A stretch of DNA of 64,000 nt, taken from Larus michahellis. Lineage: Eukaryota > Chordata > Aves > Charadriiformes > Laridae. Within the stretch, counting starts at the first letter, position 1; each line of letters starts with the position of its first letter. Positions 30,160-45,100 of this stretch are shown one piece after another. A program made the translations under genes and the position numbers. The stretch lies in the NCBI RefSeq assembly GCF_964199755.1, contig NC_133900.1, positions 78,166,727-78,230,726 of the forward strand, given 5' to 3'. Below the pieces are notes generated by a model. The model did no database searches. It was not told the DNA's origin and saw only the letters and a list, made by a program, of their open reading frames with translations.

Positions 30160-33100
30160 GTAGGTGTGTGCGCTCCCGCCTCAGGGCCCGGCGGCCTCTC
30201 GCCTGTGAGGAGACGGCGGGCATGGCGGGAGGGACGGCGCTGCCCCCCGTTTTGGCTGCCGAGGCGGCAGCCGAGCCGGTCCCCCGGGCAGAGGTGGCCC
30301 CGGGCCGGGAGGCGAGGGGCGGGCAGGGTCCCCGGGAGGGCAGGGCAGGGGGTTGTTGGCCGCCATCGAGAGGAGAGCGGCGGGGTCGCTATCACCGCGC
30401 CTCCAAACATAAACTGTGCGCGTCTGGAGCTGGTCTAATCGCCTCTTTCCTTCATAGAAAATACCATTTTTTTTTGCAAATGGAGCCGCTGTTGATAGTG
30501 CAAAAGCTGTGTTTGTCTTCTTTAAATTTAGGATAGTTGACTTTAATATAACGTTTTCTGTGGAGTGGAGGGTTTGTGCAGCGCTTCGTAAGAAGGCGTA
30601 GGGTAGGTAACGCCTCAGCCGCACTAATTCAGGGAAAACGTTGGTCGACTAGCAAAAACGTGTGGTATTTTACATGGGTAACAAGAAACAGGTGACATGA
30701 ACCTGGAAAACGAAGCTCCCTATGATGGGGAGAAACTCCACACCATGCTGCGTGTAACATATGGTAATGACAGGATTTTTTTCATTAAAAAATTAGGTAT
30801 TTTTAAAAATGTCAAGAGCCACAATTAGGCGGTTTGTCAGTAGGGTGTCGCGAGGACTGGAAATCAGTGGTGCAAACGTCCTGCTTTCTGTACGTCAGGT
30901 TTATCTTTTGATACATTTGGGAAGAGCGTCTACGTTTTTGCAGTGGAGGCTTAAATGTGAATGTTGTTGGCCCTTTTGCCCTTAGTTGTTAGCAGAAAGG
31001 CAGATTCCGTTGGCAGCATCCTTTACGAAGGGAAGTTGAGCCAGGTGGTTTTGATTATTCATGTACTCATATGTCTTGAGTGTGTTGCTGTGGCACAGAG
31101 GACCAGAGACAGACTCTTTCAGCCTAAATATTTGACAGAACTTTACATAGTTTTACTTATCCGGTCTTAATTCGCAGTCTTCTTTCGAGGGAAGTATGGC
31201 TGCTGCACCCTTGGAAAGTCAATAAATCTAGTGTGATGTATAACTCTGAGTTGTCACACACGTAGCTATAAAAGCGTTGAGGTTATAAAGTCGGAATTAA
31301 GGTTATATTTGAATAAATGTTAAATAAAAAAATTATAAAATGTGTCTTCTATGTATACACAGACTATTTTTTCAAAGACAAACACCAGGGGAAGAGAGGG
31401 AAAGAAAAAAATTAACATGCTTGTTTTTATGCTCCCTTGTGGAAATAGGCCCTAATTAATTCGGTTTTCCATTTGTATGGCAGAAAATTTGAAAGATTAA
31501 CTTGAAATATGTCAGTTTGTGTGGCCAGACTAAACGCGCAGACTGACATCTCGGAACACTAGCTTTGTATTGCAATTATTTTTTTTATTTTGAACGAGTG
31601 GTCTCATTGATTTCAAATTGTAGATCTAAATGTTCCGCATTCCTGAGAAAAATATCCTTTCAGTTGAAGCCCCTCAAAAATGAGGATCAAATAGCTGTGG
31701 AATTTTTGGTCTGAGGTCGTAGGTTCCCATGCTTTTTTAGTACTGACTGTTGTGCTGCAGAAGGGCTTGTGTGACAACGAGGAGAGACTGTAGTTTGATC
31801 CCGGATCTAGCTGGTGAACCACCAAGAGTAGTTCGGCCATGAGCTCCATTTGCGATGTGTGCTCCATTTATGATTGCCCTCTAGACCTGTGATGAGCACA
31901 GATTCTTTCATTACAGGTTTCTAAAACACCTCCAGAGTTGTCTTCTGGGGGGAAGGGGGGGACGCAGGGAGAAGGATGCAAATACCGGGTTCAAAGTGCA
32001 TTGAATGGTATTCATGGTATTTGCAACAGTATTGTATTTATCCTTTATTAGGAGGCTGAATTCATATTGCCCGAATGACAATAACTTTTTTAATTTCTCA
32101 TTTTAAGTGCTGAGCTTAACAAACTTAATAGTGTTTAACAGTTTAAAAAGCATAGTAACGTTTGAAGTAGAAAATTCTGTCATGAAAAGTCACGTAAGTG
32201 TCAGTGTTACCAGGATCAAGGTTGGAGCTCTTGGATCTGCTGCACAATGTGTTTGGAGCAATGGCTGGAGAACGATAACCTCCAGCTTCTGTATAGATGA
32301 GTTTGATGAAAATGTGATGCACATTTTGCTATGAGATTTTTATGATTCCGTCATGTACTCACCAACAAAGAATGAAGCTCAAGTGTCTTGGGATTCTCTC
32401 CAGCTGCTTTTGGAAGGTCAAGGAGGAGTCAAAGACATTTCTGCTTTATTCATGACACACAAAGTCTGACACTGTTTTCTGGGGCTTTTTGGGTTTGCCC
32501 TTCCTCCACTTTCCTATTTCCGTAGCCCCCCATTTCATTTCCAACTCAGTCTGCTTTTCATTCCACCAAGGCAAATCATCCTCATCCAACTTTTTTTTGT
32601 TTTTTTCTCCTTCCATCCAATCCAGACTTTTCTACTTCATCCTAGTATTTCCATTTGCATGATTTTTCCTTAATCTTCCCTCCGGCAGGATGCTACTTAC
32701 TGGATTATTGGAAGCAAGAAGCGAGTGGTTGGTGTCTCTGCTCTCAATGTCTTGCTGTAGAGATGTACCGCAGCTGGCAGAAGCAGTTACGCTGAATGTT
32801 TCTTACATCACCCCTGGGGCTCTGGCCTGGAATGACCATATAGCAGGTTGAAATTTTGGGGGACTTAGCTAACAAAATGAGTATTTTTGGGTGAAGATTT
32901 GCATAGGCTCATAATTTATTTCCTTCTTAACAGAGCAACCAGTAAAAAAACCTAGTCAGTCCTGACACTAAAGTGACCAGCTCTTGCAAAACCTGAAATC
33001 CTTTCCTTTAAAACGTGGAATTGCTGGAGGTTCTTAAAATTTTAAAAATGTTCTAATGCAGGCAAAACAAAATCTATCTCCTCCCATAGTTTTTGATTCC

Positions 33101-36100
33101 ATTCAAAAAAATCTATTGTGAAACATTAATTGATGATGGATAATTTCATTTTTAATGTTTAACGCCCAGTAAGTTTATAACTGAAAACAGTACCACAATG
33201 TAAAATATTCGCATATCCAAAGTCTTCATGAGTGTTCAAGGTGGTGATGGCTGTCTCATCCATATTGGTGGGGTTTGACCCTGGCCAGCAGCCACCACAC
33301 AGCCCCACACAGCCACTCACCCACCTCCCACCCTGCAGTAGTGAGAAAACCTGTGAGTTGAGATAAAGACAGTTCAATAAGTAAAGGAAATGCTGTGTGA
33401 GCAAGCAAAGCAAAAAGAGGAATTTGTTCCCTGCTTCCCATGGGCAGGCAGGTGTTCAGCCATCTCCAGGAAAACCGGGCTCCATCATGCATAATCATAG
33501 AATTGCTGAGGTTGGAAGGGACCTTTAAGATCATCGAGTCCAACCTTTAGCCTACCCTGACAAGAGCCACTTCTAAACCATGTCCCTAAGTGCCCCATCT
33601 ACCCTTTTTTTAAACACCTCCAGGGATGGTGAATCCACCACCTCCCTGGGCAGCCTATTCCAATGTTTAATAACCCTTTCAGTGAAAAAATGTTTCCTAA
33701 TATCCAATCTAAACCTCCCCTGACGTTAACTTGAACCCGTTCCCTCTCGTCCTATCACTTGTCACCAGGGAGAAGAGGTCAGCCCCCATCTCTCTACAAC
33801 CTCCTTTCAGGTAGTTGTAGAGGGTGATAAGGTCTCCCCTCAGCCTCCTCTTCTCCAAGCTAAACAACCCCAGCTCCCTCAGTCGTTCTTCATAAGGTTT
33901 GTCCTCCAGGCCCCTCAACAGCTATGTAGCCCTTCTCTGGACACGCTCCAACACCTCAATGTCCCTCTTGTAGCGAGGGGCCCAAAACTGAACGCAGTAC
34001 TCAAGGTGGGGCCTCACCAGTGCCGAGTACAGGGGGATGATCACTTCCCTAGTCCGGCTCACCACACTATTCCTGATACAGGCTAGGATGCTGTTGGCCT
34101 TCTTGGCCACCTGGGCACACTGCTGGCTCATTTCAGCCGGCTGTCCACCAACACCCCCAGGTCCTTTTCTGCTGGGCTGCTTTCGAGCCACTCTGCCCCA
34201 ATCCTGTAGCGCTGCATGGGGTTGTTGTGACCCAAGTGCAGGACCCGGGACTTGGCCTTGTTGAACCTCATACCATTGGTCTCAGCCCATCGGTCCAGCC
34301 TGTCCAGATCCCTCTGCAGAGCCAACCTACCCTCAAGCAGATCAACACGCCCGCCCAGTTTAGTGTCATCTGCGAACTTACTGAGGGTGCATTCGATCCC
34401 TTCATCCAGATCATTGATAAAGATATTAAAGAGAACCGGCCCCAGCACCGAGCCCTGGGGAACACCACTTGTGACTGGACACCAACTGGATTTAACTCCA
34501 TTCACCACCACTCTCTGGGCACGGCCATCCAGCCAGTTTTTTACCCAGCGAAGAGTACACCTGTCCAGGCCATGAGCAGCCAGTTTCTCCAGGAGAATGC
34601 TGTGGGAAACAGTGTCAAAAGCTTTGCAAAAATCCAAGTAGATAACATCCACAGCTTTTCCCTCATCCACTAAGTGGGTCACCTTATCATAGAAGGATAT
34701 TAGGTTTGATAGGCATGACCTGCCCTTCACAAACCCATGCTGACTGGGCCTGATCACCCTGTTCTCCTGCGTGTGCCGTGTAATGGCACTGAGGAGGATC
34801 TGTTCCATGACCTTCCCAGGCACCGAGGTCAGACTGACTGGCCTGTAGTTCCCCGTGGTGACTCTGGGAGACAAACACCTTAAGTCCAAATGTCCCCCCT
34901 TTCCTCCTTCTTCCCCAAAGCTTTTATCACTGATCTTGATGTCACATGGCATGGAATATCCCTGTGGTGAGTTGGGGTCAGCTGTCCCAGCTAAGTCCAC
35001 TCTCAGCTTCTTGTGCCCCCCCAGCTCACTCGCTGGTGGGGTGGTGAGAGGAGCAGAAAAGGCCTTGACCCCGTGTAAGCGCTGCTCGGCAGGAGCTAAA
35101 TCATCCCGGTGTTATCAACGCTGTTTTGGTCACAAATCCAAAATCTAGCACCATACCCGCTACAGTGAAGAAAGTTAACTATCCCAGCCAAAACCAGTAC
35201 ACATATCTAGTCTTGAATTCCCACATCTTCCTTTTTTCTCAGGATGAATTTTTGTAAAAGTAATAAGCAGACTGGCCTTGTTTCATCTAGGCAGCTCCAG
35301 CAGACAGCAGAATATGTTTCTGATCCTCCTAAATATGAAATGAAGGGGGGGTTAACCTAGTTTATATCTTGTCTTACAAAGAACAACTTTTCTTCTTGCA
35401 GGTCGCCTGCTTCCAGACGATGTTCATATGGCCTTTGAAAGTGTCCTGAGAGTTGTGCTGGGCCCAGTTAGTGTCTCTACAGGTCACTTCAAATTCTGTC
35501 ACTGAATCCAAATAATGCTTGGCAGTAGTGGTGGAATACTTAAGTTGTTATCGTATCTACCTTGATAATTAGTTGCTTTGTCCTCTACTGGCATCTAGTA
35601 TTTACTGATGCTCTAGTGTTTATGGAACCAATAAATTTTAAAAGGGCTTTTAGATTCCAGGACCAACACTGATGATTACACAGATGTTGATGGGACACTT
35701 TCCCATTCTTGGCCAGTTGAGAAATGTGGTACATCATTTGAGAATAACTTGAAAAAAACTATGTTTGAGTCTCCTAGAGAAACAGAGTGTCAGAATGGTT
35801 TGCAGATGTTTCTCCCTGTTCTGTGAAACTCTTACAGTACGAAACCTGATGAGCAACAGATTTGTGAATTCATGTACAGCTGAATAAGGAGCTGCTGTTT
35901 GTTACAAGTCAAGTAAGCGATGGTATGTGTCGCCAAGGTGGGGGCAGTGGTGTAGCAAACTTTTTGGACAGATCTCTTGTGGTCACTACAAAAAAAATAC
36001 TTGCTTGACTAAGCATATTATTGGAGGTGTTCTGGTAGAGAGGAATGTGTGCTACAGGAGCAGCATGAACCTAAGCTCCCTACAGGATTCCTTTTTTCCC

Positions 36101-39100
36101 AGGTGCTTTCTGAGAATAATTCCAGTCCTGAGGCCCAGGGGTTTACATGTGATTACCTAGAGCAAAATCTTGGACACTATAATAAAGCAACAGTTTTAAT
36201 TCCAGGGCTGCTGCCATATAAACATTTCAGAACCAAAGTAAAATTTGTCACTCAGGGCTGCTGATTTTGTGTCTGAAGGTGTTGGTGAAGACTAGGAGAG
36301 CTCTACTACCAGACAGCTCCTTTAAAGTCTACGAGATGCTTATGCAGAGCAAGAAGCTCTTTGGAAGAAATATTATTTTGGTACAGATTCTCTGTACTGA
36401 CAACTGAGAACACTACTGAGCGAAGAAGAGCCCTTTACCTTGTTGTATTTACCTTGTTGGAACACCTGTGTGTCATGTTTTTTTCAGATAAATATAACAA
36501 TTTTAGAAAAACATAATCCAGTGTCAGAATTACCAAGAGGAATTAATATTTGTCTTCTAGTTTCTTGCTTCCATGTTCCTCACTGCAAAAATTCCAGTGT
36601 CATTTGTAAAGATTATTAAAGCATCTTGGAAATAGCGATGATGCCTTTTTGCGCTCCAAGGAGATCTCTTCTAGAACCATGTTGTCATTGTGTAAAGGTA
36701 GTGAATCCCAGGTCTCTATTTTTACAAAATTTTCTCTGAGAATCGCTTCCTTCAGAGGTGATTTACGAATGAAAAGGGGGGCAGGGAGAGACAGACACAG
36801 AATATGTACTGTCACATTTCTTGAAGGCACGCTCATTTCCAGGAGAAGAAAGCTGCATACTTTAGGTGTTTCCAGAGGTTTTTTTCCTAGTACCTCAGCA
36901 GTATTGTCAAACTCTCCCTTTGTGAAAATACTCAAAAGGTCAAGTTTATTTGTAGCAGCACATTTCTAAGTGGATTACATCATGTATTTCCATCTCTGTG
37001 AAACGAAGAGCAAGACTTTAACTCCAAAAAGTAAGGCAAACTCCCCTAGGGAGGAGACTCTCCTGCCTGCTCAAAGAGGATGCCATTCCAAGGGGTACAT
37101 AAAGGATCATTTTTACAAGAACTGCTTTTAGCTAACCTTTTTTCATAAGCATTGTGCATTTCATGTCATAGGTCGATTGCCAAATGCAGGGAGATGATTT
37201 TGCTCTTTCGCTGTTGACATCTGAAGCTTCTCGCTGTCATCATCCTGAGATGGATCCTGTTTCCTAGGCAGCTGTAGTGAGAGCCATGCTGAAGGGAGAG
37301 GAAGATTTACCTCTCAGCGTTAATTCTGTGTTCCTCGAGGTGTTAAAAAAGGATGATGAATGATTGAGACAGATCCAGCTACGAGTATGTTTTAGTCTTG
37401 CACGCAGTGAAGCGTGTGGACGTGTATAGCAGGACATACTGACTGAAGCTTCTTGAAGAACTGTTCCAAGTTAAGTAACTTCCATGTGAAACTAATGTGA
37501 AAAGGACTGTTGGAGAATATTTTAGCGTAATACTTATTTTGGAGGATTTCTGGAATAGCTGTGCTTACAGATAAACATTGTTACCCCAAGGATTTCCTGT
37601 AACAGAATTGTATTTGAACAGGGCCCTTTTTACAGCATTTTAAACGCATTCCAGCTTCCTATGCTTGTAAATATTTTAATATAATAATGTCCTTATCTCA
37701 GTGAAGCGAGATCAGCTAACAGAATTGTTGGCTGTACTACATCTAAGTAGTCTGCGAGAAACATAACTTCAGTAAGCATCAAAACAGTTTTGTCTACTTT
37801 GGGATTTTCCCACACTAGGAACTTGACGTTTAACCTTTTGGCCACCCAGCATGAAAACAAAATTGTGCTACTTTTATCTACATGGGAGCATATTAAATAA
37901 GCCTGAAGTCAAATATAAACGAAGGAAGTAAGGAACAGCATTGCTTTGAAAACCTTTTTATTTTAATAATTTGCACAGATTCTCATTGATGGAAGACAGA
38001 TTACTTTGCAAGCAAAAATTCAAAGAAACTCGCTCACTTGAAATAAATTAGTTAAAGATTAAACTACTGTAACAGAACATATTTTTGACTGCAAGCAAAA
38101 GGTACTTTTAGTAGTAAATGTTGGCTTCTTTAGCTAAAATAGTCTCACCTTTATCTCAGTTGGAAAAAGCAAGAGAACACTGATTTGACTTGGAACACAG
38201 CAAAGTTGTGGGTTTTTTACGTGATGCTGTTGAAGCTTTTTGCTTCGTATGTGCACACACAGCAAATATATTTTTACCTATTTGTTTTGTAACATATTTT
38301 GCAGTATTTGTAGATATCCTCAGAATCTGGGAGTTGAAGTATTGTTCAGGGTTTTGGTAATGGATTATTGTGGATTACTTCTGCAGAACTTTATGAGCTT
38401 GTAGGCATCGGTTTCTCTAATTTTCAAGTGAAAAATCCTGTATCTGGCATTTAAGCATCTCTCTATGGGAAAATTAGATCTTTTGCCACAGAATAAAACT
38501 TCTGAATTACTGACTTAATGTAATATGAAACTGACACTTGGCAAAGAACATTTCTTTTGTGTTTTTTAATAGAAAGGGTAATGATGTCATGTTTTATCTT
38601 CTGCACTTTACTTCCGCTGAACCTGAGCCATATCATTGCCATTTATTGATATTTTGAGATAGTTTGGCGTCATAACTACTGCAAAATGTTAGTTAATGTA
38701 ATGTCACTCTGTGAGCTCATGTCCTGTGTGAGGCCATCTTACGGCAATGTAGAGTTATTGCATGGACTTCACAATGGAAGGCCATAGAGGTTAATTCGTG
38801 TTATACCAAATTCAGACAGAATATATCTCTTAAAATAAGAGAGCCAGTAAGACAAACATGGGGCCAGAAAGGGAGAATTGCCCATGCTTCAAGGAAGTTC
38901 GAGTCATACGTGGAAACCTTTGATGAGAGCAGCAGACTTTCAGGGCATTTTGACTTGTCTCCGCCGATAGACACAGTACATGAAAGATGAACCCAAAATG
39001 GGAATAAGTTTTGGACGCTAATTTTGCTTGGTAGAAAGCCTAGATCATCTTCACTCAAGTTTTTGCTGTGAATAGAGGAAGAAAATTCAGGGGGGTGTCC

Positions 39101-42100
39101 TGGTTTGGGGTAAAACAGAACCAATTTCTTTTTTGGTAATTTTACTTTACAGTTAAGTTTCTTCTAACTAACTGCACTCTCTAAAAAATATGCTGTTATT
39201 TTCAGAGGAAAACCTTCTTTGCTTTGAGGGTGCCGGAGCACTGGAAGAGGCTGCCCAGAGAGGTGGTGGAGTCTCCAACTCTGGAGACATTCCAAACCCG
39301 CCTGGACGCGTTCCTGTGCAACCTGCTCTGGGTGACCCTGCTCTGGCAGGGGGTTGGACTGGATGATCTCCAGAGGTCCCTTCCAACCACAGCCATTCTG
39401 TGAAATTGTGGCTACCAGCTAGATTCTTGGTTTCATCTGTGGGGCTTTTTTTTCCCCAAAAAAATGTTCTCTGTACATGTGCAGGTAAACCAGAGCTAAC
39501 CTGCTATGCCTAAAATTAAGATAATACTGCTGTTGGGAGATTCGTGACGTTCTGCTTGAAGGAAATGGCCATGTCCGGTTTTTAAAAGGCAGAGAACCAT
39601 AACATGATACAAGCTCATAGTAATTAGTAGGCAGGATTGCCAAAAGGATTAGTAAACAGAAGCATTAAAAAAAAAAAATCTCCCCTCTTTTGTTTGTCAA
39701 AGAGATGTACTTTCATGAGAGTTTTTGAAGATTGTTGATAATTACAGAGAGATTTAGTCTGGATAAGCTCTTGAAACTTCAAATAGAAATTGGAATCCTG
39801 TTGAATCCCGTTCACTCCTTCAGCAGCAGTACCTTTCCTCAGGTATTCAGCATCTAATTTCTGTGTCTTGTTCATTTGTCCATTGGATTTGACACTAATG
39901 CTGCTACAATAAGATTGCCTAACCTGGGCATAAATATGAAATAAATCAATTGAGAGCAATTGGTGTCACTAAGATGCTCATACTTGCCTCACTGGATTAT
40001 AGTCTGCTAATGGTGGGGAAAATGGGAGACGTTTTATGTGTTGAGACATAAATAAATGCCTGAAGGGGTGCAAATTGAGGTTTAGAATACTTTGGAATGG
40101 TGTGGTGTTTATTAGCATATTGATTAGTTCTTAATAATTAAAGCTTTTATGCAGGAGGCTTAAAGTTGCTGTATGTTACATAGATTGATGAGCAGTAATA
40201 GAAGGAGGAAAGCTCTGAACAGGAAATTTGGACAAAAAATAGTATCATTCCCAAAGACGGTTTTATTTGTCAGTTTGCTAAGGTGTATGCCTGGAGTCTT
40301 CTGCAGCCAAACCTTGCTTTTAGTTGGATATTTAGTGTATGGACCAGTGCTGTAACACACGTTAAGCCCTGTATACATTTGTTAGAATTCATGTTGGATC
40401 AATAATAGAAACAACTTGTTTTGATTCTTTCAGATAAACCCCAAAAGTTCAAAATAAAGTGGTACTTTTATTCCTTAGAATAGTTATGCTTAAGTCTGCA
40501 GTTTTCCCATCACTTTAACTTGAAGTAGGTGGAGCTTTGCTGCTGGAACAGGTGATATTTTCTTTTCCATAAGCTGCGTGTTCCCATGGCCTGTGTTTTA
40601 AAACAAGTAACTGTTCTCGTGGGGTAGATCCAGGCATTTATCTGGCTAAAAAATAACACCACCAAAACAAAAAGTTCTCAGTCAGACCAGTTCCCTTATC
40701 CAATTTTACGCTGGGAAAAATGAACATAAAGTGCCAGAACAAGGGCATGCAGGGTATGGAGCCTTGAGGGAGGTGCGGCTCTTTTTTGGTGGCAGGCTGT
40801 ATTCCTGTCATGTTACAATGACTTTGAGCCAGAGGGTGATATATTGCCGTGGTTGGAGGAAACTGTAGATTGCCTAAAATGAGGCAGAAATTAAGGTTTT
40901 GCAGACCTAAGTACTGGCATGAGTTAAGTTTAAGCATGTCTTGAAAATTCCATGTTTGCAGTGTGTTATTTTGTACTTATAGTAGCATAGAGTACTTAAG
41001 ATAATGTTGAAATATGTGTCTGAGAATTTAGCAAATGCTTTTCTGAGTGTCTCAAGCGAAATATTAAGCAGTAGTACCTGAGATAGCGGGAATTTCTTGA
41101 GAGAGCAAAGAATCTCAACATGCTCTCCAAGTACTAACAATGGTCAAAACTGAGATGATATTTCATGAGTGATACATTATCTCGAGATTTTCCTGATTAT
41201 GTATGATCAATTATGACTGATTACAATAGATTACACATACTGCATGTGTAATATGGCCTTGAAGCAGTCTCTTTTCTGAAAATTGACTTTGCAGAAATAC
41301 TGCTTTATTACCTGCATGTATTCAAAAGCATGTTTTTAATAGTGGTAAAATAATATATGTATCAAAAATCAGATAGATTATTAAACTTCAAATATAGGGG
41401 TAATCAGTTATGTCTCTACAAGTGCTACTAAAACAACTGAGTCGTGTAAATCCCACATGAAGGCATAGCTTGAATGCTACTGGGCTGCTGAAGGATCAGT
41501 AGGACCATAATATTTAAACAGAAATATTTTGGCTTGCATGTGGGTATGTCAGAAGACAATTCATCTTTTTTCTGTCATTCTAGGTGAGTTTATAGGTCTT
41601 GCTGTTAGATTTTATCTTTTTCTCCCCATATTTAATTTGGTAATCATTTGAAAATCATAAAAGACCACAGAGACCAGGTTTAAAGCTGCTTCTCAGGCAG
41701 AAGTGCAAAATATTTGTATGTAAAGCAGTCTATTGAAAATTAAATGATTGTATAAGCATTTCCATTACTCTTACTTTCTATGACAGTTTTTTTTAATTGA
41801 AATGAAACGTGTCATATACAATAGGAGCAGTAATTTCAGAAAGACTAGAGACAGCAGAAAGAGAACTGTGCGGTCAACAGTCGTTTTTGCTTCTAGAAGG
41901 CTGGTTAAAATGTCCTAGATAAAGTATTGAAGTACTAAAACTTACATACATAAAATCAAGAAATTGACTCTTCTCTTACCTTGTGATTGCAAATGTGATT
42001 TTGTTTTGTTTTGTTTTCCAAATAGGAAGTGTTTGACCTTTTCTAGACACATTTATTTTTGATGTGTCTATTTTACAAACATAACTTAATCTTTTAGTTA

Positions 42101-45100
42101 CAACCGAGGCCATAAAATCTTGTTTCACTGCAGTAGTCTTACTAATGTTTTATTTTTTTAAGGACATTGTTTGGAAAACAGAAGGAAAGTGAGCCCAGAG
42201 TTTTGACTGCCCAATATAAATGTGCCTTTGCTTCTAAATGCTGAAATCTGAAACCTATTCTTAGAAAGGTTTTGGAAAACCAATTTCCATTTGTAGTTGA
42301 GGACTGTTACCTCTTAGCAGACAGCAACTGCCAACATCTCCCAACTTCTCCTTGTGTTTAGATGCCTCTCTGAAAAACAAAATGTATTAGGCTGTGGTTT
42401 TTTTATTAGTTGTTAAAAGAAAACATAGGCATTAGTTAAACCATGTGCTACTTGTTGCCTTTCCTTAGTTTGACACCTGAAGAATTTTAGGGATAATGTA
42501 TGACATGACAAGAATAGTGAGGACAGTGGCAGCTTAGGATATTTCATTGATAAGATGTTGCATTCCTCTTTAATATACTGGGAGAAGTTAGCTGTATCAT
42601 TGCTCTTCCTTTTTTGAAACAGGTTGGGTTTGGTTTTGTCATCTCTGAAAAAGCGTTCCAGGTACTTAGATTTTTTTAAAGATACTGATTCCACAGAGGA
42701 GCTTGCCTTATTATGGGCTAAAACAAATTTTCAGATAGCAGTAGCATATTTTCAGTTAAAAGATTTGACAGTGCTACACAAAGATGGAATAATTTAGAAC
42801 ACTTAGAGTTCTCGTACTACTAAGTTTACGTGTAAGTCAGCTAGATGGTAAATATACCGGAAACTCCTGACATCTGTAAACTCTCATCAGATGTGAACTT
42901 AATGCCATATAGTGTTTCTATAACTCTGGAGGAATAATTGTCCTCTTTTCTTCTTCTGTTCCCCCAAGTATGGTAGCTTTAATTGCATTGGATACTTAAA
43001 ATAACAGATTTACACTGGAGTATATTATGGGGGTTTTTTGCCTATTATTGTCAACAGTTGTGCTCTGCGCTAAGAAACAATATAAAAAAGAAGTGTTATT
43101 CCATTCTCTTCTGGAAATGTCAGACAACTGAAATGATTTTTTTCAGAGTTGTTTAAAGTCTGACTGCTGGAGTTACATGGACTTCCGTGAGTTAAAATTG
43201 CCCCTTTTTCTATGATTCAAGAGGCTAAGTTCTCTTGGGTTATCCTTTTTTTTTTTTTTTTCTTTTTTTTTTTTTCCCCTAAGCTTGGGTAGCGTCAACA
43301 CTTTCGGTGCATAAAGATTTATTGCTAAAATTGTAGAAGGCTGAAAAGGATAGAAAAACATTTGGATGCATTTGACTTTACAAATTATTACTTTTACATT
43401 TACGGTTTCTTTATGGTGAATGGCAGTGGCAATTGTAAACCAAAACCTTTCTGATACATTAAAATTGTTTCCTTCTGTCTTTGAAGGTTACAGAAAACAG
43501 ATCAGACCTTGAAGATTTACACCTTTATGCAACTCCTCGGGAGCAACGGTTTCGTAGGTTTGCCAGTTTAGAATTTGAAGGACAGCTATATATGACTCCA
43601 TATGACTTCATTCAGGCTGTCACAAGTGATGAACCCAAACGTAAGCAGGAGTTTTATATTGATAAGATTGCTAGGGAAAATGCCAGTGGTGTGTGTTATT
43701 TTCCCATTTGCTGTTTCTGATTGTGGTCAAAAGGTACTGCATCTTCCAGAATTTTATTTTTAATGGTATCCAATAGCATACAATCGGCATCCTGATTGTT
43801 GTTAGACTGTAAACATCTGTATACTAGACATTAGTTAAATGTTCTTGTTGTAGAGGTCACAAACAGCTCAACAGGCATGAAAGACAAGAAATTCATTTGT
43901 TCCATTTGCATTGACACAGTTACAGTTATGGTTTCTTTCTGAGCAGGCCAGTATTGCTGTAGAACTCTTATCTCCTCCTCTGTATAGTTTCTGTGTAAAT
44001 AGGCAGGCATGATACGAGTTCTCTGAATAATTTAGCATAACATTGTTTTGCAGTTCTTGCCATCTTAAAGTGTCATCTGCTATCGCGTTGGGGTTTTTTT
44101 CCCTTACAGAGATTTTATAACCATATCACAGCTTTCTAAACAACATGCTTTGAGTAAGATTTTCAGACCCCCAGGGGATCCACTTTCTACACTTAGAAGT
44201 TGTCAGAGTTAGCACTACGTGTTAATTAAATTATTGAAAAATAAACTATCAACTTTAGTTCACTTATTGTAAAATTTTTGCTTTAAGTATCAAAGAGTGA
44301 CTAAATAGTAAGGTGATCCATTTCTGATCTAGTTTGATTTCCTAGCCCTGAGGCTTGCAGTGCATTGGTAGCAGCACACAACTTCTGGGGAAAGTGAATA
44401 TCTTTGCTCAGGTGTGACATGTATAATAACTCACCTTAGGTCTTTCTTCCTAAACTCTACACCACAAAGCCAGTATAGAGAACAGCCAAAAGCAGCTAAA
44501 ATAGTCAGAGGAGAGCTTAAAGCTCTGTGCAGATGTTAGATTTTCCCCGCTTTGTTCTCTTAACAGTAATGAAATGAGGAAAGAATTAATCCGTGGCACA
44601 TCAGCGATCAAAACTTCTATAACTTTTGAATAAAGATATAATCTCATTGTAACAGGGAAGACAGAAGATAAAGCTTAGACGGTGAAAACTTGCAATACTT
44701 TGAAACTCTTACCAGAAAGCAAATCTTCATTCTCTTTTTTTTAGCTCTGCAGTTAAAAGAGAGGAAGCAGATTCCTTATCACAGAAGTTAATACAAATAC
44801 ACATCAGCGCTTTATATTTTATATCTACTTCCTCTGCGCAGATCCCCAAGTCTTCCTTTTTTTGTTATTGTGGAATTGGGTTTCACCATGTATGGTCATG
44901 AAGCATTTGTGCCATATACTGGACATTAGTTAAATATTTTAACTCCATTTTATGACAGTTTGAATGGTTTGACCACACTTTATGTAGGGTTTGCTATTAA
45001 GATTTTTCCATGCTAATGAAATTTATGCTTCCTTCTCTCTCACAGCAAGTGTTCAGATTTTAAAAACCAAACCAAAACGCTCACAAGGACGTTCTGTTCA

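Larger units (their letters stand above)
30160..43486 (+). other. MICU3: MICU3 intron 1
   Basis: A 13.3-kb intron with donor GTAGGT and acceptor TTTGAAG. It contains the end of the CpG island, a split solo LTR with a nested CR1 (33266-35201), a second LTR/CR1 composite (39096-39409) and homopolymer T runs near 43.25 kb. The rest is AT-rich with no gene recognised. Short open frames in 30.9-33.2, 35.9-39.0 and 39.4-43.1 kb show no family resemblance. Confidence 0.85.

Noticed and set aside
29508-30624. Several 90-285-codon frames across the MICU3 CpG island
   Set aside because: These are stop-poor GC-rich shadows. The real product is the internal MAALR to AAKET part of one plus frame, ending at a GT donor. 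The rest is UTR and intron.
34227-34673. Plus-strand 148- and 107-codon frames at 34.2-34.7 kb
   Set aside because: They are the antisense of the CR1 reverse-transcriptase region on the minus strand.
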